NCBI GenBank assembly: GCA_009733575.1
Contig: ML769546.1
Coordinates: 1-17,486, forward strand
Length of the DNA stretch: 17,486 nt
Direction of reading: 5' to 3'
Origin: Gymnopus androsaceus JB14
Taxonomy: Eukaryota; Basidiomycota; Agaricomycetes; Agaricales; Omphalotaceae
A program made the position numbers and the translations under genes. This document shows positions 1 to 9,023 of this stretch, in pieces. The notes beneath the pieces were generated by a model. It did no database searches. It was not told the DNA's origin and saw nothing but the letters and a program-made list of their open reading frames with translations. The first letter of the stretch is position 1. Every line of letters begins with the position of its first letter.

Positions 1-297
1 CTACACCTCCACTTGTGAACATATAAGTTCCCTTGAATATGCAATAGCAAAGTCTAGCCTCATCTTGAGTGATCTATAGCAAATTCTAGAATCACCCTCA
101 TAGGACTTTTAATGAAGTGCAGTGTGCGATATATGCATGTATACCATACACAATGCTACTCCAGTGGGTACAATAGACTGCAACATGCTTTGGCTAACAG
201 TTTGGGACTCACTATAGCCCTTAGTGTCCAAAGTACAAAGTAGATATGCTTGAAATAGCAAGATCTAGATTATACAGGCCTGGCCATAAAACTGGCG
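1..297. other. No gene seen; 3' flank of gene C
   Basis: AT-rich sequence with no open frame of note. It lies downstream of the minus-strand gene C, whose terminal TGA is at 298-300, so part of it may be that gene's 3' UTR. I see no repeat, RNA gene or regulatory site I could defend. Confidence 0.5.
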
Positions 298-2163
298 TCA
301 TACCGGCTGAACCGAGCTCTTGATGAACTCGGGCAGTCTATCCAGATCAATCTGAGGAAGGGGGTAACCCTTCTTCATCATATATTTGTGTTGACCTGTG
401 AAGAGCCGGAGAGAATGTTTGGCTTCATCGCGGAAATGCGTGGCCATGCCGCGATAATAGACAAAGTCGAGGCGGTAGCGATTAAGCGAACCGTATTGAA
501 TGTCCTCGACAGAAGGATCGAGCTCGGGATAGCCCTCGAGGGAATTGAGAGCTTGGTTTAAGCATTTGTCCTGAACCTCGGCCAAATTGGCTGTAAAACG
601 AGAAAAGTTTCAGTCAGTAAATGGATTCAAGATGAAGTAGAAACGAACAAAGTTAAAAGAAAAGCAGAACGGGAATGCACCTTAATGCGACTCGCAAGAC
701 CAGTTGTAAAGGTCGGAGTCGTAGCCGCTTTCATCATGATCACAACAAAGATTGTATTGCTGACCGCGGACGACCGTGGAATTGAAGTGTGATGTGATCT
801 TGGCGAGCAGAACCTCATCTTCCGGAGAAAGCTGCTGGTACATGGGTCCTACTGACGACAGTGGCAGACGGGACTGTGAACCCAAGAGAGAAGTCAACTT
901 CTCGATGAGCAGTGGGGGACAATGAATTTTGAAGGGAGGATGTGTTTGCAGAAGCGCAAAGGCAGCTTCCCCCCCAAAAAATAGTCTGCCGTGTTGATAT
1001 AAGCAAGGAAATTGCCTAGGATCAAAAATATCCACAACCTTTTGAGGGTCAGACCAGTCGATATATGCTTCATGAGCAAACTTCCATTCCTGAAAATTTG
1101 GCCATGATTCTTCGTTAGCAGACAAGGCCTCAGCCATGCGCTGGGAAAACTTGTCGGGCTGAAAGTTGGATGGCTGAACGGGACGAAGCTCGGGATGATA
1201 AAGAACAGGTTTGACTGAAGGATGGACCTCGTCGAGCAAAGCAGGGCTCGCGAAGGAATACGAACTACGGGAATTGTAGTACTTCCAAGTCGCAGGGTCA
1301 TAAAAGACCTCAACATGATCGGGACAGTGGATTGTTGGATAGAACTGATGAGTAACCAACGAAGGACTGTTTGGGCCTGGTGAATCCATGGGGACTTTGA
1401 TAGAAACCGTAGGAGGAACTGGTTGACTGTCTCGACGAAAAATACCTCGATGCCAGTCTTCATGTACATCATGGAAATCATGAGTACCTCGGACCAGAGC
1501 AGCTTCGCGGAAACTAGCATTTTCTAAAGGAGAATATCGAACCGCGATGGGAACGTATCACGATTCAGGACAGTCACAATGGCAGGGACAAAACTGCACA
1601 GGGTGAGCAAAAGCTTCCTGAGGCAGAAAATTGACAAGCTGTTCCGGACTAGAGTTTCGGGAAAGACTGAACACCAGTTGGTCCCGAGATGGAAAGTCGC
1701 CTTGGAAGATACAATCCCAGAAATAATTGTACGCAGTATGAGTATCCCAAGTTCAAAGAATGCGCTCCTCCTGTGGAATGCCTGGGTCTGGCAATAATGG
1801 CCTCCCACTCCAGTTGAGGACCCGCGAGTATCGAGGAACAACAGGGACCTACGAAAGAAAGGGTACTGGTGAGCCTCGAACAAAAATGAGAGAAGGTAGA
1901 GTTACCTTAGGAAAGCCACAAGCGAGTTCAACCAAAGAATTGTTCTCGTAACGGGCACGGACTTGTTCAAGGGATTCCAAAGTGTACTTGTATACCTCGC
2001 CGTGAACGTGCCAAGGGACTCCCGAGAAGAAATAAGTCGCGGGGACCAACTCTAGGGTTTGAGCGGTAGGTTGGCTTGGATAACCGACCAGCTCATTGCG
2101 AACGCAAGAGTAGTCGAGGAAAGACTCTGTTGACTTGCCAGAACCAGCTGCAGCTGTAACTTT

Positions 2164-2228
2164 ATTGCAAAGTACATGGACAATAGTCCTGAGTTATTAA
2201 TGCAAAGTAACAGGACAACTATCCAGCC
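2164..2228 (+). repeat. Left terminal inverted repeat of the telomere-like element
   Basis: It pairs with 2859-2923 in inverted orientation, with scattered mismatches. The outer part carries TTGCAAAGTACATGGACAA; the inner part carries AATGCAAAGTAACAGG followed by ACAACTATCCAGCC, the inner block being almost identical between ends. The motif TGCAAAGTA occurs twice within each TIR, so each TIR is itself a diverged direct repeat, as expected of a repeated transposase-binding site. Confidence 0.7.
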
Positions 2229-2384
2229 CTATAAGATTTGAACTTTGTAATATCCGTAGAGGCTGAATGAGGCATCGTGGGAAAAAACGGACAAAATTTT
2301 CGAGCCTTACGCATGATGTGACCCTGACCTGCACTGCCAAACCCTAGTTTTACCTTGACTATCCATAACCCTAATAATCCCTAA

Positions 2385-2495
2385 CCTTAATATCCCCAAC
2401 CCTAAACCTTCTACTGCAGATAGCAGGGCAAGCCCCGCACCCCAGACTTCGTCCTCAACCCCTAACCCTAACCCCAACCCCTAACCTAAACCTGT
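2385..2495. repeat. Degenerate CCCTAA tract
   Basis: A run of variants of CCCTAA and CCCCTAACCCTAA, the C-rich form of the TTAGGG telomere repeat common to many fungi. The repeats are irregular and interrupted, unlike an active telomere end. A second such run is at about 2733-2790. Confidence 0.65.
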
Positions 2496-2504
2496 GTGGA
2501 CCAG

Positions 2505-2668
2505 GTTAGGGTTAGCTAAAGCTAACCCTAACCCTAACTAATCCTGAAGACCACTGTGGACCAGATTAGGGTTAGCTAAAGCTAACCCTAATCCTAACTC
2601 TTTCTTGTCACATGATACTCCAGAGCACTGTATGGACCAGGTTAGGGTTAGCTTCAGCTAACCCTAAC
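2505..2668. repeat. Three perfect 13-bp TTAGGG-type hairpins in tandem
   Basis: Hairpin 1 is GTTAGGGTTAGCT (2505-2517), spacer AA, then its exact reverse complement (2520-2532). Hairpin 2 is ATTAGGGTTAGCT (2565-2577), AA, exact complement (2580-2592). Hairpin 3 is GTTAGGGTTAGCT (2641-2653), TC, exact complement (2656-2668). Each follows a GGACCAG motif, and the starts are 60 and 76 bp apart. Hairpin 2 differs from the others at the outer base on both arms (G:C replaced by A:T), which keeps the pairing. Confidence 0.75.
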
Positions 2669-2732
2669 CCTAACACTTCCATTGATCACATGCTATTCAC
2701 ATTTTTCTGATTTGAATATTGATATCTTATCT

Positions 2733-2790
2733 TAACCCTAACCCAACCCAACCCTAACCCTAACCCTACCCTAACCTCATCCTAACATAC
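2733..2790. repeat. Second degenerate CCCTAA tract
   Basis: A run of CCCTAA-like units with irregular spacing lies between the third hairpin and the right TIR, matching the tract at 2385-2495 in character. Confidence 0.6.
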
Positions 2791-2858
2791 CCTATCGTAC
2801 TCCTAATAGTACTATATATGTACTAGTAAAGAATTGTAGTTTAGGTGTAGTTTAGATA

Positions 2859-2923
2859 GGCTGGATAGTTGCCCTGTTACTTTGCATTAAGTACTTAGGG
2901 ATGTTGCCCAGATACTTTGCATT
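2859..2923 (-). repeat. Right terminal inverted repeat of the telomere-like element
   Basis: Read on the minus strand it gives AATGCAAAGTATCTGGGCAA, then TTAATGCAAAGTAACAGG and GCAACTATCCAGCC, matching the left TIR at 2164-2228. The two TGCAAAGTA motifs are present here too. Confidence 0.7.
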
Positions 2924-3329
2924 GTTACCACAACCACTGGTGCCAGAACGACAGTTACAATGGTCAGACCAAGGAAAATTATTCTTGAGACTAGCACAAA
3001 GTTCCTGAATCTGTTGAAGGCGTTGTGGAAATGGAAAGTCTGTATACCCAGCATCGCAAAGGTCACCGTAAGAAAGAAATCGGTCTGTGACTTTGTGAAA
3101 GTTGCTAGTCCTGTACCAAAGACACTGGACAGAAGCTTCGTCACAGAAGGGACAGAATTTGTGTGAAGGAATCCAATCCGAAGGATAAGATAAGTCGATG
3201 GCAGGAATCGGAGAGAAGGGAAGTTCTCAATCCAAGAAGCGATTGTGCAAGGCACAATCAAGGGATGAGATGTACCACTTCGAAAGCCACTGGACGGTGA
3301 AGGAAAAATTTCCGGTAAAGGCAAGAAAC

Positions 3330-4546
3330 TGGGTAAAGGAGCCTCAGTACCCATAAAATATGAAAAGTTGCTCGTAAGCAATAAATATTTCGACGTTTAC
3401 CAGAATTAAGTACACTCTAGGTCCATCATATGATAAGATCTCATTTAATTAGCATTGGTATAATTCTCTACAGTGTTTAACGTGCCGTTTGGTATACTAG
3501 CTTTACCTGAACGTAAGTATAACCATGTCGAGTTAGCTTGACCTATCTGAAGATCTTTAATTTCACTCATTATATATATGTAGTACCTAATATCCCATCT
3601 CCAAACGTTGAAGCCCGTATCTTATTTTTTTCATTGTCGAGGTCGCTATATACATAGTGCACTGAAGTTGGGATGCCTATTTTTGCACTGCAATCATACT
3701 GTAGGCTATTCTGCTTGAACTTTGATGCGGTTTTCACTCAGAATCTGTGGTATATCATTAAGGACAGTATCTGGTGGGTCCGAGAGTTATTCAAGCTCAT
3801 CTTCATACTCGGTGAGTCGTGCTGAACAACGATCGTCGACAAAGCGCCCGTCGTTCAACACATTCTCACGCTGCCTTCTTGCTTTTGTTTACTCACCAAC
3901 GCATCGTGCTGGCCATTCACTGCCATCCTCATATAGCACCCTGCTTATGTCCGCATTCACTCAGAGGTCCCTGCCATCCCATTCTTCAGCGGAGATTGTA
4001 TCCTTTTACTTCACTCGCGGGCTTCCAACGCTCCACTCAGACTCGTCCGCATTGCTCTCCTACTTTGACTCCCGATTCATCTACGGCAGCGCCCTTGGCT
4101 TCGCAGCAGGTCTACGATGACAGCAGTAGCATTGATGATACGGATTATACTCCAACCCTTACTTCGACGACATCATCCTGAATTCTCTTACGATTTTGGT
4201 GAGTAATGCATTCGGGTTAACTGCACGTAGAATTCACCTCGACTCTGCTCAGATTCAATGTCGTAAGAGAATTTTTTCACGGGTAACATTCATTCGACAT
4301 GACAGATTACCCCTCGAAACCTGGTTCCTCCCCGAATTTCATAGTCGACAAGGTCGTGGAGAAGGAGCTCCATGTGACTGTTATTGAATCGTTTACTCTG
4401 TCAGACATCTATCCCCCTAGTGCTCCTTTCCCCGGTCGCCTCTCTGCTAGGAATTACTGTGGCTCACCCTACAATGATAGACGCTTTAGGGCACAATGGT
4501 GAGTATGCTGCTTTGGGATTGATCTAGCTCTAAGAACAATTCAAAG
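3330..4546. other. No convincing gene; possible decayed 5' part of the GMC gene
   Basis: Several GGTGAGT donor-like sites are present (3809, 4199, 4499), and open stretches lie in front of them. One starts at ATG 4117 and reads to the donor at 4199, ending in PEFSYDF, which resembles the residues before the FAD-binding loop of GMC enzymes, but no GxGxxG motif follows. Another open frame, 4299-4498, ends at a donor and is followed by a 48-nt intron (4499-4546). About 0.6 kb from 4117 to the GMC C-terminal part is too short for the usual N-terminal 400 residues, so any gene here is internally shortened. I do not assign function to these pieces. Confidence 0.4.
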
Positions 4547-5213
4547 GCACCTTGATGATGGACACTGTCCTACGAAATACTTCTACCATGTACACCGTCT
4601 CCGTTGGAGGTGTTGTAAATTCCGAGTCTTTAACTACCCAAGCCGCTGTCATAGCTGATGCATATGCAATTGACAGTACGTACCCTCTCTATCCTCCGAA
4701 GAAACTCCCCACAATAAACCTCCATAGACCCATTTTTCGAGCTGTTCTTCACTCCTAGCTCTACAGTCCTCGAAGCATGGGCCCATTTTATCCTCCCGCT
4801 CTCTCGCGGAACGATTTGCATCAACACCACCAACCCATCTATCGACCCCGTCCCCGATGCCCAATACCTCACTGTAGATGCCAACATAAGTGTCGCCGTA
4901 GCTGCCGCGCGGAGGATTTCTAGCATTGCAGTAACTCCACCGTTTAATGACCTGATCACTGAGACAGCTTTGGCTGAGTCTGGCGTTCCAAGCTTAAATG
5001 CAACGGACAAGCAAGTGAAGGAATGGGTTCTGTCTAAGCGAGTAATTGTGAGGCATAGCGTGTCTATTGGATTTGATATTAACTTCTCGTAGATATACGC
5101 CTGGCATCCACTTTGTAGGGAGCAACTCCATGATGCCAAAGGAATTGGGTGGAGTCATCTCTCCTCAGCTCCTGGTTTATGGTACGTCTCTTCTTCCTTC
5201 TTCCAGTTCTTAA
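4547..5213 (+). pseudogene. GMC oxidoreductase, decayed C-terminal part
   Basis: GMC enzymes (aryl-alcohol oxidase, glucose oxidase and relatives) are FAD-dependent alcohol or sugar oxidoreductases, usually secreted in fungi. The clear part begins near 4739 (ELFFTPSS), continues through the C-terminal-domain signature LPLSRGTICINTTNPSIDP and PDAQYLTVDANISVAVAAAR, and reaches a donor at 5042. After a 51-nt GT..AG intron (5042-5092) comes IHFVGSNSMMPKELGGVIS and QLLVYGT, matching the family's H-P-V-G-T-x-x-M-x-P...GGV block that carries an active-site histidine; that histidine is present. Evidence of decay: the frame after the intron is off by one base, translation stops at 5211-5213, the final NLRVVDAS-type segment is missing, and the Rossmann N-terminus was not found. 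The upstream exon 4547-4737 is less certain. Confidence 0.7.
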
Positions 5214-5329
5214 GATGACTTGGTCTCGTGATTTACTCTCCTCGTAATGGTGAAGAAGTAACGGGCAGATTTGGTCCCGGTCGACAGACAGTGAATCGAA
5301 TCGATACGATACAAGGATTCTGAAAGAGT

Positions 5330-5590
5330 TTGTTATCAAGACGAGACAATCACAGATACACAAGGAAAAAGTTACGAGGTACGTTCTCAGCAATCAATTT
5401 TCTGCATTCAATGACTGACAATGTTAACAAAGGACTTGTAAACGACACCTTCATAATTTTGCCACAATGGACACCAAAATTTGATCCCATTCGCTCCCAA
5501 ACCCAATCGCCTTCATCCACCTCTACCTCCGGACTTCCTCAGGCCTCAACCAGCCTCAATATGGCGCATGATAGCACATCCTTGGGCTGA
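5330..5590 (+). other. 86-codon open frame of unknown status (copy 1)
   Basis: The protein is Ser/Thr/Pro/Gln-rich in its second half and matches nothing I know. An identical 86-codon frame is at 6955-7215, but the DNA is duplicated, so identity is not evidence of selection. It could equally be a chance frame in the tail of the dead GMC gene. Confidence 0.2.
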
Positions 5591-5875
5591 ATTTGAGGTG
5601 GAAGAACTGCGACAAGTTTGAGGAATGCGATCTCGCAACTACATCCTCACATTCAAGAACATTATATCCCAATTCTGCTGAGCTCAGCAAACGGCTCCCG
5701 AGAGATCGAGGGCGAGAGCATAGGGTATGGGACCTACGGTGTTTACATTTCCGACGTCAGTAAGTAACAATGATGTACTATCTACGAGGCTTGTGAATAT
5801 AAGGGTGAGTTAAGTGGGCCATAGAAACTAATCAACATTGAATCATTTACAGCGTTGTATATTTTGATCAAGTTA

Positions 5876-5911
5876 TTAAATAATAATGTATATTATATTA
5901 TATTATTATAC
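5876..5911. repeat. AT-rich TATTAT microsatellite (copy 1)
   Basis: A run of ATATT/TATTA units. The counterpart at 7502-7540 differs in repeat number, as expected of slippage or of sequencing uncertainty. Confidence 0.6.
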
Positions 5912-5956
5912 CACGCATGATGTAGTACATAGATCAATTACACTCCAACTTAAGCA

Positions 5957-6041
5957 TAGTCAAATGGCAAACATGTTAACGCGACCTGTTTCTGTGCGTA
6001 AATCACGAGATTAATATCGGAAGCACTGAGGGTTCTATTCC
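5957..6041 (+). other. tRNA-like pol III box pair, possible SINE remnant (copy 1)
   Basis: TAGTCAAATGG (5957-5967) resembles an A box and GGTTCTATTCC (6031-6041) resembles a B box. The downstream TGCTGCCA could pair in part with the preceding AGCA as a decayed acceptor stem. Box spacing is longer than in ordinary tRNAs and no full cloverleaf forms, so this is at best a degenerate tRNA-derived repeat. The same pair is at 7586-7670 in copy 2. Confidence 0.2.
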
Positions 6042-6258
6042 TCGTGCTGCCAATATTTTACTCGGGTTAAGCACCGTCCCGGCCAGATCCGTGAGGAGTC
6101 CGGCCCATTTGTCTCATCACGGAGGATGGTAATTGATAATGATTTAATTGCAACAGTCCGGTTTATCAGCGTTGATAAATAATGCCAGATGATTCCTTTG
6201 GGTATTTACCCAAGAGATTTACCCTGCTAATCCAGGCCCTTGGGGAACTGCCCTTGTT

Positions 6259-6300
6259 GATCACATCAGACCTTGGGCAGTCACCAAGGCTGATGTGATC
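6259..6300. repeat. 17-bp stem hairpin (copy 1)
   Basis: GATCACATCAG, one unpaired A, CCTTGG, a 7-nt loop, CCAAGG, then CTGATGTGATC. This gives 17 base pairs with a single bulged base. It lies just past the 3' end of the gene B fragment on the minus strand, so it could form in that transcript's 3' UTR. A shorter stem (TTTATCA/TGATAAA) lies nearby. Confidence 0.6.
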
Positions 6301-6318
6301 AGCTAGCAGCTACAGTGT

Positions 6319-6449
6319 CCTACAAAACAAATTTAAAAAGAGAAATGAAGAAGTAGAGGAGTTGACTTACACGCAAGTGACGCGATATAGGAGCTGTCAC
6401 AACATGGCCAAGAGCCTGGTCTAGCGAGGAAATCCAGCTTTGAAAAATG
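6319..6449 (-). pseudogene. Duplicated 3' exon fragment of gene B
   Basis: On the minus strand the sequence up to 6371 reads ISSLDQALGHVVTAPISRHL and meets a GTAAGT donor at 6370; the acceptor TTTGTAG ends at 6320, giving a 51-nt intron. The same exon, donor and acceptor occur in copy 2 (8003, 8002 and 7953), where they are continuous with the rest of gene B. Here the upstream part of gene B is absent, because the duplication ends at 6449 and 58 bp of other sequence follows. Confidence 0.5.
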
Positions 6450-7501
6450 TGGAAGAGATATGTGTTATCACCCAGTATAACTGAGGAGAATCGTCCTGGA
6501 CCTGCACCACTGTAGATGCCAACATAAGTGTCGCCGTAGCTGCCGCGCGGAGTTTCTAGCATTGCAGTAATCCACCGTTTAATGACCTGATCACTGAGAG
6601 CTTTGCTGAGTGGCGTTCAAGCTTAAATGCAACGACAGCAAGTAAGGAATGGGTTCTGTCTAAGCGAGTAATTGTGAGGCATAGCGTGTCTATTGGATTT
6701 GATATTAACTTCTCGTAGATATACGCCTGGCATCCACTTTGTAGGGAGCAACTCCATGATGCAAAGGAATTGGGTGGAGTCATCTCTCCTCAGCTCCTGG
6801 TTTATGGTACGTCTCTTCTTCCTTCTTCCAGTTCTTAAGATGACTTGGTCTCGTGATTTACTCTCCTCGTAATGGTGAAGAAGTAACGGGCAGATTTGGT
6901 CCCGGTCGACAGACAGTGAATCGAATCGATACGATACAAGGATTCTGAAAGAGTTTGTTATCAAGACGAGACAATCACAGATACACAAGGAAAAAGTTAC
7001 GAGGTACGTTCTCAGCAATCAATTTTCTGCATTCAATGACTGACAATGTTAACAAAGGACTTGTAAACGACACCTTCATAATTTTGCCACAATGGACACC
7101 AAAATTTGATCCCATTCGCTCCCAAACCCAATCGCCTTCATCCACCTCTACCTCCGGACTTCCTCAGGCCTCAACCAGCCTCAATATGGCGCATGATAGC
7201 ACATCCTTGGGCTGAATTTGAGGTGGAAGAACTGCGACAAGTTTGAGGAATGCGATCTCGCAACTACATCCTCCACATTCAAGAACATTATATCCCAATT
7301 CTGCTGAGCTCAGCAAACGGCTCCCGAGAGATCGAGGGCGAGAGCATAGGGTATGGGGACCTACGGTGTTTACATTTCCGACGTCAGTAAGTAACAATGA
7401 TGTACTATCTACGAGGCTTGTGAATATAAGGGTGAGTTAAGTGGGCCATAGAAACTAATCAACATTGAATCATTTACAGCGTTGTATATTTTGATCAAGT
7501 T

Positions 7502-7540
7502 ATTAAATAATAATGTATATTATTATTATATTATTATACC
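7502..7540. repeat. AT-rich TATTAT microsatellite (copy 2)
   Basis: Counterpart of 5876-5911, differing by a few bases in the number of TAT units. Confidence 0.6.
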
Positions 7541-7889
7541 ACGCATGATGTAGGTACATAGATCAATTACACTCCAACTTAAGCATAGTCAAATGGCAAA
7601 CATGTTAACGCGACCTGTTTCTGTGCGTAAATCACGAGATTAATATCGGAAGCACTGAGGGTTCTATTCCTCGTGCTGCCAATATTTTACTCGGGTTAAG
7701 CACCGTCCCGGGCCAGATCCGTGAGGAGTCCGGCCCATTTGTCTCATCACGGAGGATGGTAATTGATAATGATTTAATTGCAACAGTCCGGTTTATCAGC
7801 GTTGATAAATATGCCAGATGATTCCTTTGGGTATTTACCCAAGAGATTGTACCCTTGCTAATCCAGGCCCTTGGGGAACTGCCCTTGTT

Positions 7890-7932
7890 GATCACATCAG
7901 ACCTTGGGCAGTTCACCAAGGCTGATGTGATC
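7890..7932. repeat. 17-bp stem hairpin (copy 2)
   Basis: Same stem as 6259-6300; the loop has one extra T. It overlaps the predicted 3' end of gene B on the minus strand. Confidence 0.6.
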
Positions 7933-7934
7933 AG

Positions 7935-8925
7935 CTAGCAGCTACAGGTGTCCTACAAAACAAATTAAAAAGAGAAATGAAGAAGTAGAGGAGTTGACTT
8001 ACACGCAAGTGACGCGAATTAGGAGCTGTCACAACATGGGCACAAGGCCTGGTCTAGCGAGGAAATCAGCTTTGAAAAATGAAGAATGTGATGATCACAT
8101 ACGGGTGTTGCACTTGTGCTGGCAACTTTTGGAGGAGCCGGGACTTCAACCACCTCTTCATCCTCTTGGATAGATCGCCAAGAGGAACCATCCTTTTTGG
8201 AAAACTGAGCCTGGTCAACAAGATACAAGGACAAGTAAATAAACTCACCCCTTTTCTCTGCTTGCCAGCATGGTCAGGGGTCTCATTCGGAGCCGTGATA
8301 GTGCGGTAGTACTTCGTGCACTTCTCGAACAGGTTGACCTTTTGCTGCTGATGGACGGGGGCCACCAAGTCAAGCAGCATCTTGTACAATTCTTGATAAT
8401 CAGTCTGAGAAGTAACTTCTTGACTGGCAGGATAGTGCTGAAGGGTGTTTGCTATTTTAGCACACACACTAGACTCTGCGGAAAATTGGGAAGTCATGTA
8501 CCAAGTAGACAAGAGCTTGCTCGCAAGTAGGGTGATGGATGCTGAGAGTGCACTTAGCCTTGGCAAGTACCTCGATAGCATTGGCCTGCTTCTGGAGCTG
8601 GATCTTGTGGTCTGGGTAGTCCTTGAGCGTGATGAAAGGACGAGCAGGCTCAGGAGGACGTTTTAGAATGGATGTGCTTGTTTGAAAGAAGAGTTGAAAG
8701 ATGTAAGCGGAGGCTCGAAAATTTATCCTCGAGATACTGAGGCCTTATATTCGAGACGAAGCCGAGTTTGGGATCTGAGATGGCACCAGGTTGGACAAAA
8801 TATTTGCTGCCAAAATACTGCCAGATGAGAGAAGAATTCGCTTTCGCTGCAGACATCAGAACAATGGGACTCAGAGCATCGCAGACAGACTTTGCCGCAA
8901 TAGAAATATCATTGCGGTGAGACAT
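7935..8925 (-). pseudogene. Gene B: decayed gene of unknown function
   Basis: No family recognised. It starts at ATG 8925-8923 (MSHRNDISIAAKSV...). About 60 residues later the expected exon end reads GAG-GATAAAT instead of a GT donor, and no clean AG acceptor precedes the next coding block (RPPEPARPFITLKDYPDHK). That block shifts frame near 8480, then continues as AKIANTLQHYPASQEV and NETPDHAGKQRKG. A clean 38-nt GT..AG intron (phase 0) follows, then AQFSKKDGSSWRSIQEDEEV and a frame break near the copy 2 boundary. The last exon after a GTAAGT intron (8002-7953) would end at a TAG near 7935. The protein is hydrophilic with an acidic EDEEVVEV patch and no membrane segment. The lost splice sites and shifted frames suggest a pseudogene, unless some one-base differences are sequencing errors. 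Confidence 0.5.
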
Positions 8926-9023
8926 GAAACCAGAAGCTCTAAAAAGGGTCCGTTCTGCATGAAATATTTCGCCGCGCTATACTTGGCTACCCTCCTTCAA
9001 CTGGGACAGTTGAGATTTTTAGT

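Larger units (their letters stand above)
2156..2928. mobile_element. Non-autonomous TIR element carrying telomere-like repeats
   Basis: About 65 bp at the left end (2164-2228) recur inverted at the right end (2859-2923), bracketing about 630 bp with no coding capacity. The element lies inside gene C: coding sequence stops at about 2929 and resumes at about 2155 on the minus strand. Just outside the repeats are GTAAC (2156-2160) and GTTAC (2924-2928). These could be an imperfect 5-bp target duplication or the outermost TIR bases, so the exact ends are uncertain. The interior is dominated by CCCTAA/TTAGGG-like runs and three hairpins. I cannot assign a transposon superfamily. Confidence 0.65.
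298..3328 (-). pseudogene. Gene C: decayed multi-exon gene of unknown function, interrupted by a TIR element
   Basis: I do not recognise the family. Exons read, in minus order: 3328-2929, then after the inserted element 2155-1906, 1848-681 and 590-298. Introns 1905-1849 and 680-591 have GT..AG ends and keep frame. The first listed exon follows a plausible acceptor, so earlier exons are likely but were not found. Visible traits are a CPFC pair, a Cys/Gly-rich stretch (HCNCRSGTSGCG) just before the insertion, a CPCHCDCP stretch in the third exon, and a final exon with a YRLDFVYYRGMATHFRDEAK-like segment. Four in-frame stops break it: TGA at 3227-3229, 1753-1755 and 1558-1560, and TAA at 682-684. 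Frame continues normally on both sides of each of the last three and through the splice after the TAA. Each can be explained by one C-to-T or G-to-A change (CGA, TGG or CAA). It therefore looks like an old gene copy inactivated by point mutation and insertion. Confidence 0.6.
4870..6449. repeat. 1.58-kb direct duplication, copy 1
   Basis: This segment recurs in the same orientation at 6508-8081, after a 58-bp spacer (6450-6507). It contains the GMC C-terminal remnant, an unassigned 86-codon open frame (5330-5590), an AT-rich microsatellite, a hairpin and a minus-strand exon fragment matching the 3' end of gene B. Differences between copies are almost all one- or two-base gaps, with very few substitutions. 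They cluster at about 4910-5030 and after 5640, while 5050-5630 differs at about one position. Confidence 0.85.
6508..8081. repeat. 1.58-kb direct duplication, copy 2
   Basis: Direct copy of 4870-6449. Its left end begins inside the GMC coding sequence (CACTGTAGATGCC), so copy 2 has only the end of the GMC domain, with extra one-base gaps that shift the frame in the NSMMP block. Its right end lies in a gene B exon. The open frame 6955-7215 is identical in protein to 5330-5590. Confidence 0.85.

Noticed and set aside
2385..2790. A chromosome end or subtelomere
   Set aside because: The TTAGGG-like runs are short, irregular, in both orientations and enclosed by terminal inverted repeats inside a gene, so an inserted element explains them better.
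298..3328. Alternative genetic code with TGA read as an amino acid
   Set aside because: One of the stops is TAA, gene C itself ends in TGA and gene A in TAA, and mutation explains the internal stops without a code change.
4630..5139. 169-codon minus-strand open frame
   Set aside because: It overlaps the GMC coding sequence in antisense; the plus strand carries the recognisable family motifs.
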